Part shown: piece after piece, positions 1 to 5,485 of the stretch | How positions within the stretch are numbered: position 1 is the stretch's first letter | How the letters are laid out: each line of letters begins with the position of its first letter | From: an uncultured bacterium | GTDB taxonomy: Bacteria; Verrucomicrobiota; Lentisphaeria; Victivallales; UBA1829 | Assembly: GCA_900549415.1 (NCBI GenBank) | Contig: URNX01000045.1 | Span: forward strand, 1-25,734 | Direction of reading: 5' to 3' | Length of the DNA stretch: 25,734 nucleotides | Notes under the pieces: generated by a model | What the model was told of the DNA's origin: nothing | The model's database searches: none | What the model saw: only the letters and a program-made list of their open reading frames with translations | Made by a program: the position numbers and the translations under genes

Positions 1-370
1 TCCGTACAAAAAATTATTTTGTAACAGACAAGTTTGTCTGTGCTTTTTTTACTTTTTCAAAAAGTTGAATTCACGTTTGATTCAAATTTTCCTTATCAAA
101 ACTCAACAGTGTTTGCTTCACTGTTTGAATTTGACTCGGGCCATTCGCACTATTCAATTTTTCAAGGAACACCGGATTTTTCAATCCGCTGTATTTCATT
201 CACTCAGCTTCATTTTGAAGCGGAGCAACGAGTTCTTAACATATCACAGCTTTCCGATTTTTCAAGCGAGATTTGAAAGATTTTTTATTTTTCTTTCATT
301 CAGAATTTTGCGTTTCCGAATTCACTCGTTTCAATCTTGAGCTTAATGATCATCGCCGTTTTGCGTCGCG
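1..370 (-). other. Probable rRNA operon leader (16S off the left edge)
   Basis: This AT-rich stretch has no convincing gene. Read leftward it starts just after two strong tandem promoters. It holds a 6-bp stem (173-178 with 183-188) capped by a GAAA tetraloop on the minus strand only, followed at once by TGTTCCTTGAAAAATTGAAT (minus strand, within 150-171). That sequence closely resembles the boxA antitermination element of rRNA leaders and spacers (TGTTCTTTGAAAAC...). A boxB-like hairpin followed by boxA, tandem promoters and a leader of a few hundred bases is the known layout of rRNA operons. Smaller hairpins occur at 105-125 and 207-221. The 16S gene itself is not in the window, so the assignment is inference; a leader for another stable RNA remains possible. 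Confidence 0.6.
24..50. other. Hairpin with T-run at left edge
   Basis: ACAGACAA (24-31) and TTGTCTGT (34-41) form a perfect stem, followed on the plus strand by GC and seven T. On the plus strand this has the form of a Rho-independent terminator for a gene left of the window. However, the surrounding region reads better as a leftward rRNA leader, in which case the hairpin is part of the 5' processing structure upstream of 16S. The two readings cannot be separated here. Confidence 0.4.
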
Positions 371-376
371 AGGTTT

Positions 377-404
377 AATATAGCATCAAATTCAATTTTG
401 TCAA
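377..404 (-). promoter_or_regulatory. Strong sigma-70-type promoter P2 of the leftward leader
   Basis: On the minus strand there is a perfect -35 TTGACA (399-404), a 16-bp spacer and -10 TATATT (377-382), preceded by an extended TGc. Predicted start is near 370. It shares the string TGCTATATTA with P1 upstream. Confidence 0.7.
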
Positions 405-483
405 ATCTTTGTTTGAAGATTTTTCAGATTTTGTTGAACCTGATTCTCAGCACCTCGCCCCGTACTCGGAGCGAATGGAGTGT

Positions 484-511
484 AATATAGCAGAGAAATG
501 CAGAAATGCAA
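484..511 (-). promoter_or_regulatory. Upstream tandem promoter P1 of the leftward leader
   Basis: On the minus strand, -35 TTGCAT (506-511), a 16-bp spacer and -10 TATATT (484-489), again with extended TGc. It lies 107 bp upstream of P2. The weak -35 is offset by the extended -10. From here to the terminator at 622 nothing else is recognisable. Confidence 0.55.
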
Positions 512-621
512 ATCATGAAGCAGAAAAAGTTCAGAAAAAGTGCCGACAGACCTTAGCACATCGCGCGGAGTCCCGCCAGAACTGACAAATGAAAACAGAA
601 TTCCCCAGCCCTGCAAAAAGC

Positions 622-657
622 AAAAAAAGCTCCGGAATGAGGGGAACATTCCGGAGC
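622..657 (-). terminator. Rho-independent terminator of the symporter gene
   Basis: GCTCCGGAAT (629-638) pairs perfectly with ATTCCGGAGC (648-657) around a 9-nt loop. On the minus strand the stem is followed by seven T (622-628). It sits about 20 nt after the symporter stop codon. Confidence 0.9.
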
Positions 658-678
658 ACAAAACCAAGGCTTCTTAAA

Positions 679-2322
679 TCAGAAACCAACGTTCACGCCG
701 ACGGCGCGAAGGAAGATGATGAAAATCACAATCGGGGCGAAGAAACGAATCAGGATTGCCCAGAACGACATGATTGTCAATCCATGGTCGCGGGTCTGCT
801 GGTACAGGGAGTCGCCGCGGAAACCGGAAAGGAGGGTAATCAGGTTCATATCCGGGCAGCTCTTCTCCGAGCCAAGACGCAGTTCGCGGGCGGCTTTGCG
901 CGCACCCCACACCCAGCCGATAAACAGACAGATCGCAATACCGCCGATCGGCAGCATCCAGTTGGACGTCAGATAGTCCATCATGTCAAAGAAGCTGCCG
1001 GGGACATTCTTTTCGCCGAAAACGAACGCAACGGCGTCGCGTACGAGCGGGATGTTGCGCCAGTGCGAAATACTGATCGCGGAAAGCACACCAAACAGCG
1101 TCACACCGCCAAGGCAGATGGCGATTGATTTGCGGTGGCTCCATTTCAGTTCGTCCATGAAGAACGAAATACCGTTCTGGAGCAGAGCCACACCGCTGGT
1201 GATCGAGGCAATCGAGAGCATCAGGAAGAAGAATCCGGCCCAGAGCCAGCCCCAGCCGCCGGGGAAGTGATTGAACGTTGCAGGCAGAATCTTGAAGATC
1301 AGACTCGGTCCGGCGCCGGGGTCGAAGCCCATTGCGAACACTGCGGGGAAAATCGCGAGTCCGGCCATAACCGCAGCCATGGTGTCGAGCGCCATAACAA
1401 GAATCGAAGAACTGAAGATGTTCTGATCCTTCCGCATGTAACTTCCGTAGGTAACCGTGATGCCCATCCCCAGACTCAAGGAGTAGAAGCAGTGTCCGAG
1501 AGCTTCAAGGACTCCGGTTGTGGTCAGCTTCGAGAAATCCGGCTTGAGGAAGAATTCCACGCCCTTCCATGCGCCGGGAAGCGTCACGCTTCGCACGATC
1601 ACGGCAAGCAGGAGGAAGAAGAGAAGCGGCATCAAAATCTTCGACCATTTTTCAATACCCTTCTGAACGCCGCCGACGAGCATCGCTCCGCAAAGGATCA
1701 TGAACACCAGGAAGCCGATCAGCACGCGCCACGGGGTTTCGGTGAAGAGGCCAAACGCATCGGAGGCGGAATTGACATCGCTGTAGTTCAGGTCTCCGGC
1801 GAAGGAGCGGTAGGTGTAGTCAAGCACCCAGCCGCCGACAACGGCATAGTATGAGAGGATCACCAGTGCGCCGAAAATTGCGAGCAATCCGAATGCTCCG
1901 AACTGGTATCGGAACAGCAGGGCGGCCGCAAGCAGCGAAACCGCGCCGAATCCGAAGCTGCCGGAACAGAGCATGCAGATTCCGCCAAGGGCGAGGCCGG
2001 CGGCGATGACGTTGCAGATTGCCGAGCGGCGGTGCTGAAGCGCATTGTAGGCGCCGAAGGCGTTGCGGCGGGTTTTGCGGCCGATCGTCATTTCGCAGAT
2101 CATGACAGGCACGCCGAGGAGGAGGATGCAGAACAGGTAGACAAGCACGAATGCGCCGCCGCCATTCATTCCGGTGATGTAGGGGAACTTCCAGACATTT
2201 CCGAGACCGATCGCGGATCCGATGGTCGCCATGATGAACCCGAAGTTACTGCCCCAAGTTTCTCGTTTTTCCATTTGGAACCAAACTTTCTCTTGTTGCG
2301 TTTTTGTTGTTTTTTTTGACAT
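679..2322 (-). CDS. Sodium:neurotransmitter symporter (NSS/SNF) family transporter
   Basis: 547 residues. Members of this family (LeuT, MhsT) couple inward Na+ gradients to uptake of amino acids or related compounds across the inner membrane. The family hallmark is in the first membrane helix: GSAIGLGNVWKFPY at about residues 35-48, followed by the GGGAF turn and helix 2. About twelve hydrophobic helices follow along the whole length, and the size is usual for the family. The substrate cannot be read from sequence. The start is uncertain: the ATG at 2322 lies only about 8 nt after the predicted transcription start and has no Shine-Dalgarno, while a second in-frame ATG at 2274 (MEKRETWGSNFGF) matches where most family members begin, also without a clear Shine-Dalgarno. 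It appears to be transcribed alone from its own promoter and ends at a clear terminator. Confidence 0.93.
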   Translation of the reverse strand: MSKKTTKTQQEKVWFQMEKRETWGSNFGFIMATIGSAIGLGNVWKFPYITGMNGGGAFVLVYLFCILLLGVPVMICEMTIGRKTRRNAFGAYNALQHRRSAICNVIAAGLALGGICMLCSGSFGFGAVSLLAAALLFRYQFGAFGLLAIFGALVILSYYAVVGGWVLDYTYRSFAGDLNYSDVNSASDAFGLFTETPWRVLIGFLVFMILCGAMLVGGVQKGIEKWSKILMPLLFFLLLAVIVRSVTLPGAWKGVEFFLKPDFSKLTTTGVLEALGHCFYSLSLGMGITVTYGSYMRKDQNIFSSSILVMALDTMAAVMAGLAIFPAVFAMGFDPGAGPSLIFKILPATFNHFPGGWGWLWAGFFFLMLSIASITSGVALLQNGISFFMDELKWSHRKSIAICLGGVTLFGVLSAISISHWRNIPLVRDAVAFVFGEKNVPGSFFDMMDYLTSNWMLPIGGIAICLFIGWVWGARKAARELRLGSEKSCPDMNLITLLSGFRGDSLYQQTRDHGLTIMSFWAILIRFFAPIVIFIIFLRAVGVNVGF

Positions 2323-2336
2323 AAAAAGATTCTACT

Positions 2337-2364
2337 AATGTAACGCCTTAAAACGTTTTTTCAA
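2337..2364 (-). promoter_or_regulatory. Candidate promoter of the symporter gene
   Basis: On the minus strand, TTGAAA (2359-2364), a 16-bp spacer and TACATT (2337-2342), lying in the 68-nt gap after the permease gene. If used from 2322, translation would start about 8 nt into the mRNA. Confidence 0.5.
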
Positions 2365-2390
2365 CCGAAAACAATAAAAAACAGCAGTTT

Positions 2391-3650
2391 TTAGCGCGGA
2401 CGCACTCGCGGATCAACCCAGGCATACGCCAAATCGGTCAGAAGATTGATGAAAACGAACAGTAATGCGCCGAGAATCACCAGAGCTTTCAAAGTCTGCA
2501 GGTCCGAGCTGTTCAGCGCATCGACTCCACGGAAGCCGAGTCCGGGAATGCCGAAAAAGCTCTCCAGAAGCAGACTGCCCGTAAACAGGAACGGAAGAAC
2601 CGTCGAAGCGCGTGTGATGATCGGAATCGCGGCGTTTTTCAGGAGATGCCGGAAATAGACGCGAAACGGGGAATCGCCCTTTGCAATCGCTGTGCGCAGA
2701 TACGGCTTGCCGATTTCGTTCAGAAACACCGTACGGTAAAAACGGACGCCGCTGCCCGTGCCGCTGATGATTCCCACGATCACCGGAAGCGCGAGATTGC
2801 GCCAGTCATCCCAGCCCCAGACGGGAAAGAGATTCCAGTAGTAGCCAAGCAGCCATTGACTGAAAATGATCAGGGCAAGATAGCTGACGCTCATTCCGGC
2901 GACCGAAAGAACCATGATAAAGCGGTCCAGCCAGGAGTCGCGGAAAACGGCGGAGAGCATCGCAAGAACGATGCCGGTCAGGAGTTCCCCGAAAAAAATC
3001 GGAAGCATCAGAAAAAGCGAAGTCCACATGCCGTCCCAGAGGACTTCGCGGATCGGCGTGCGGGTCAGAAGCGTGTCGCCGAAATTGAAAAAACTCACAT
3101 AGGGAAACGTTGAACGGAGCGATACAAGTTCGCGGACGGAATCGGTCAGCTGGCTGTCGAACCGGCTCTTTGCCGGAGCGAAAAAGCGGACGGAACGCAG
3201 AACGAGCGTTTTTCCCGATTCATTCTTCAGGAGATAATCCGCGCCGTCGAAGGCGGAAGTCAGCGGGAGCGTTTCGGGGGAGAGTTCCGCCTTCACGCCG
3301 TCAAGTTCAAACGCGCGCTGAAACCGCAGTTCCGCTCCGGGAGCGAGACGCAGACCGTCCGCGGAGGGTTCGACGGAACCGGAAACGGTCACGCCGTGCG
3401 GAGCGGAACGGCCGCCGGAGAAATCGGCGGAGGGATAGGATCCGGTCGTTTTCCAGCCGCCGAAGAAAAGCGGCTTGTTGGAGCCGAGCTGATTGCGCAT
3501 GGCTTCCAGTTCCTCGGCGGAGGGATTCTTTCCGAGAACCGTCGCAGCAGGATCGCCCGCCGCGACGCGGAAGAGCGTAAAGGTCAGAATCAGAACGCCG
3601 AGCATAATCAGAACCGAATACGCGCAGCGCCGCAAAATGTATCGAAGCAT
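2391..3650 (-). CDS. DppB/OppB-type ABC transporter permease with inserted extracytoplasmic domain
   Basis: 419 residues, longer than the usual ~310-340 for peptide/nickel-type permeases. The N-terminus (MLRYILRRCAYSVLIML... with AAGDPA) and the C-terminal core are typical. The EAA loop that contacts the ATPase is visible as RTAIAKGDSPFRVYFRHLLK, and the family end VDPRVRP is present. The extra length is a hydrophilic, probably beta-rich insertion of about 120 residues (roughly 65-185) between the first membrane helix and the remaining five, placing it outside the inner membrane. Start at 3650 is supported by AAAGGA six bases upstream. Partners normally found beside it (second permease, ATPases, binding protein) are absent from the window: the gene upstream is divergent and the one downstream is an unrelated transporter. 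The substrate is unknown, with peptides the family default. Confidence 0.88.
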   Translation of the reverse strand: MLRYILRRCAYSVLIMLGVLILTFTLFRVAAGDPAATVLGKNPSAEELEAMRNQLGSNKPLFFGGWKTTGSYPSADFSGGRSAPHGVTVSGSVEPSADGLRLAPGAELRFQRAFELDGVKAELSPETLPLTSAFDGADYLLKNESGKTLVLRSVRFFAPAKSRFDSQLTDSVRELVSLRSTFPYVSFFNFGDTLLTRTPIREVLWDGMWTSLFLMLPIFFGELLTGIVLAMLSAVFRDSWLDRFIMVLSVAGMSVSYLALIIFSQWLLGYYWNLFPVWGWDDWRNLALPVIVGIISGTGSGVRFYRTVFLNEIGKPYLRTAIAKGDSPFRVYFRHLLKNAAIPIITRASTVLPFLFTGSLLLESFFGIPGLGFRGVDALNSSDLQTLKALVILGALLFVFINLLTDLAYAWVDPRVRPR

Positions 3651-3673
3651 GGGAAATCCTTTGTTTTATTGGA

Positions 3674-3701
3674 AATATACTCCGGAAAGCAAGAATGGCA
3701 A
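3674..3701 (-). promoter_or_regulatory. Promoter of the permease gene
   Basis: On the minus strand, TTGCCA (3696-3701), a 16-bp spacer and TATATT (3674-3679), predicting a start near 3667 and a 16-nt untranslated leader containing AAAGGA. Confidence 0.6.
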
Positions 3702-3719
3702 GAAAAAACAGAAAAAGAC

Positions 3720-3748
3720 TTGCAAAAAGAAAATCCGGCGGTTATTTT
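3720..3748 (+). promoter_or_regulatory. Promoter of the GNAT gene
   Basis: TTGCAA (3720-3725), a 17-bp spacer and TATTTT (3743-3748). It is back to back with the permease promoter, the two -35 boxes being only 18 bp apart, so the two polymerases may compete or share a regulator. Confidence 0.5.
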
Positions 3749-3769
3749 ATTGCAAAACGAGAGGGAATC

Positions 3770-4222
3770 ATGCAAACCATAACCTGTACGACAAACGCTC
3801 CGCTCGAAGAGCTCATGCGGCTCCGTCTTGAAATGCTCCGGGAAGTCAACGCCATGACGGAAAAGGATGAGTTCGATCCGCTTCTCATATCAGAGAGCCG
3901 CGACTATTTTCTGAACGGCGACCAGATCACCGTTCTAGCAAGAGAGGGGACGCGGAGTATCGGCTGCGCATCGCTGAGTTTCATCCGCGTCATGCCGACC
4001 TTCACCCATCCGACAGGGAAACGTGCTCATCTGATGAACGTCTACACCGTTCCGGAATTCCGGAAAAAAGGAATTGCGAAGCAGATGACAGAATTTCTGA
4101 TTGCGAAGGCAAAAGAACGCGGCATAACGGAAATTTCAGTTGATTCAACGGAGGCCGGACATCCGCAGTACACAAAACAGAGCTTTCATCCGAATGCGGA
4201 AAGCATACTTCTCTGGTTGTAG
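3770..4222 (+). CDS. GNAT-family N-acetyltransferase
   Basis: 150 residues, the usual size for a single GNAT domain that transfers an acetyl group from acetyl-CoA to an amine. The acetyl-CoA pyrophosphate-binding motif A is seen as VYTVPEFRKKGIAKQM (about residues 91-106, R98-K-K-G-I-A), preceded by the beta-4 strand. The C-terminal part (PQYTKQSFHPNAESILLWL) matches the closing strand of the fold. The start at 3770 is chosen over an upstream in-frame ATG at 3695 because GAGGGA sits just before it and because the predicted promoter lies between the two. The acceptor substrate is not predictable. No clear terminator follows. Confidence 0.85.
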   Translation: MQTITCTTNAPLEELMRLRLEMLREVNAMTEKDEFDPLLISESRDYFLNGDQITVLAREGTRSIGCASLSFIRVMPTFTHPTGKRAHLMNVYTVPEFRKKGIAKQMTEFLIAKAKERGITEISVDSTEAGHPQYTKQSFHPNAESILLWL

Positions 4223-4299
4223 AGGGTCCTCAGAATGCGGCATGCGGTCTTTTAGGCACGCAGCAGAGCTCCATGACCTCATTTTTTTCTATTTGCCCC

Positions 4300-4328
4300 T
4301 TGAAAAAATCACGCAGGCATGCTAAAGT
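4300..4328 (+). promoter_or_regulatory. Candidate promoter of the pseudopilin-GH unit
   Basis: TTGAAA (4300-4305), a 17-bp spacer and TAAAGT (4323-4328). The predicted start near 4335 would give a leader of about 375 nt containing the two palindromes, the small ORF and the hairpins described separately. A second, weaker possibility is TTTTGT (4445-4450), 17 bp, TAATGG (4468-4473), whose -10 would lie inside the second palindrome. Confidence 0.5.
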
Positions 4329-4369
4329 AAGAAAACAAAAGAGGCTAATAACGCAAGTTTCCGGTTTCA

Positions 4370-4481
4370 CATAATATCCATTATGTTAAATTCCCCGTGT
4401 TCAAAAAGCAAGTTTTTTTTCTGAAAACGCCTCCTTTTCCCGTTTTTTGTACGTATCCAATTTAACATAATGGATATTATG
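4370..4481. repeat. 23-bp perfect inverted repeat containing two palindromic operator-like sites
   Basis: The 23 bases at 4370-4392 recur exactly as reverse complement at 4459-4481, separated by 66 bp. Each arm contains its own dyad, CATAATATCCATTATG at 4370-4385 and CATAATGGATATTATG at 4466-4481 (6-bp half-sites around a 4-bp centre), flanked inward by TTAAATT. The two dyad centres are 96 bp apart, about nine helical turns. This is the form expected for two operators of one dimeric regulator able to bridge by looping. The regulator is not encoded in the window. A very long RNA stem is the alternative reading. Confidence 0.7.
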
Positions 4482-4538
4482 CAAAGTTCCGAAAGGCAGA
4501 AGCATTCGACACAAAAGCAACTGAAGGAGGGCATCGGC

Positions 4539-4625
4539 ATGAATGCGGAAGAAACATATCTGTACTGCGGCAGGAAAAATTCTGGCAGTTTACGCGATAG
4601 CGGATACTGCCTGTTTTATCTGTGA
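4539..4625 (+). CDS. Putative 28-residue leader peptide
   Basis: A short ORF of 28 codons plus stop, preceded by AAGGAGGG (4524-4531) and a 7-nt spacer, the strongest Shine-Dalgarno in this control region and far better than that of the pseudopilin gene that follows. The peptide starts MNAEETYLYCGRK and ends GYCLFYL, rich in Tyr and Cys near the end. No homologous family is recognised. It sits between the candidate promoter and the pseudopilin start, and its last codons overlap one strand of a hairpin, suggesting a regulatory leader rather than a functional protein. An overlapping frame starting at 4543 is less well placed behind the same Shine-Dalgarno. Confidence 0.4.
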   Translation: MNAEETYLYCGRKNSGSLRDSGYCLFYL

Positions 4626-4707
4626 AACAAGCGTAAACTTGAAACAGGCACTTCCTGTTTCAGGATTTCTCGCGAACTTAAAACCAAATAAAAACGAAAG
4701 ACAGGCA
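4608..4707 (+). promoter_or_regulatory. Candidate translational attenuator with alternative hairpins
   Basis: Three segments can pair in two exclusive ways. Segment 1 (4608-4618, last codons of the leader ORF) pairs with segment 2 (4640-4650) over 11 positions with one G-U. Segment 2 (4638-4648) also pairs with segment 3 (4654-4664) over 11 positions with one G-U and a 5-nt loop. When freed, segment 3 (4654-4660) can pair with 4699-4705, which covers the weak Shine-Dalgarno ACAGG of the pseudopilin gene. No T-run follows, so control would act on translation rather than termination. The pairings are read directly from sequence; the regulatory role is inference. Confidence 0.45.
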
Positions 4708-4711
4708 ATAA

Positions 4712-5485
4712 ATGAAAACACAGACAGCCGGCAAAAACACTTTCCGTATCCCATTTCACACCAAAGAACGCAGATCCTGCAAATTCACCCTTATAGAGCT
4801 CCTCGTGGTAATTGCGATTATTGCGATACTTGCAGCGATGCTTCTCCCAGCGCTGTACAAGGCAAGAATCGCCGCACGCGCCATCAGCTGCATCACCAAC
4901 CAGAAGCAAGTCGGAATCATCATCGGGATGTATACAAATGATCACAACGGCACTTTCGTTACATACTGGTACGGCGGAGATTGGTTCCATCACGAGGGGA
5001 AGCCCAACAAAGCCATGCACTACCCCAACTGGGCTCAGTATCTTGCAGGAACGGGCTACATTCCCATGAAATCAAACAACACGTTCAAATGTTCCGAACA
5101 AAAAATCAAAACCAACGCCAACTGGACCTATTATGAATATATTTACGGTGTCAATGCGAACGGCATGTACCTCGGAGGAGACACGAACCGCTGGTATACG
5201 TCAATCGGGCTCAACAAATTTCTGCGTCCGGGGAAAGCTCCGAACGATTTAATCATGCTGGCGTGTACCAGACGAAAAGATAAAATTCCGGCCTCCGCCA
5301 AAGAAGCCGGATATGGCGGAGATCCCGTAGTCTACTCCAGCACAACAGCTTCGCGCTACTGGGCAGTTCATTCGGGACGCGTCAATGTTCTGTTTCCCGA
5401 CCTTCACGCCGCCGCGACAATACAGCATACGTTCCGGCAGCGGATCGCCCCCAATGTCCAGTTCTACTACGGGGATGAAAAATGA
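4712..5485 (+). CDS. Type II/IV pseudopilin-like protein with prepilin N-terminus
   Basis: 257 residues. The N-terminus carries a prepilin signal: a short basic leader, then FTLIELL from F25 with the conserved Glu at +5 (E29), followed by the ~20-residue hydrophobic helix and LLPAL.KAR. Cleavage and methylation by a prepilin peptidase are expected, but residue -1 is Lys (K24), not the usual Gly. The globular domain is hydrophilic and aromatic-rich, and near the C-terminus HSGRVNVLFPDLHA matches the H-x9-D region of the large Planctomycete/Lentisphaerae pseudopilin group. It probably locates to the inner membrane or cell envelope. The role is unproven: secretion, surface display or glycan binding are options. 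The start has only a weak Shine-Dalgarno (ACAGG) possibly masked by RNA structure. Its stop overlaps the next start (ATGA), so it is translationally coupled to a glycoside hydrolase. Confidence 0.88.
   Translation: MKTQTAGKNTFRIPFHTKERRSCKFTLIELLVVIAIIAILAAMLLPALYKARIAARAISCITNQKQVGIIIGMYTNDHNGTFVTYWYGGDWFHHEGKPNKAMHYPNWAQYLAGTGYIPMKSNNTFKCSEQKIKTNANWTYYEYIYGVNANGMYLGGDTNRWYTSIGLNKFLRPGKAPNDLIMLACTRRKDKIPASAKEAGYGGDPVVYSSTTASRYWAVHSGRVNVLFPDLHAAATIQHTFRQRIAPNVQFYYGDEK

Noticed and set aside
34..340. Two overlapping ORFs of 80 and 91 residues at the left edge
   Set aside because: Phe-rich low-complexity translations, no Shine-Dalgarno; the stretch is better explained as an rRNA-type leader on the other strand.
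4223..4290. Possible terminator after the GNAT gene (T-run at 4282-4288)
   Set aside because: No stem of more than about 4 bp could be found before the T-run.
4543..4941. 132-residue ORF overlapping the pseudopilin start
   Set aside because: The first codons look hydrophobic, but the frame runs out of phase through the pseudopilin, and the strong Shine-Dalgarno is better spaced for the short ORF at 4539.
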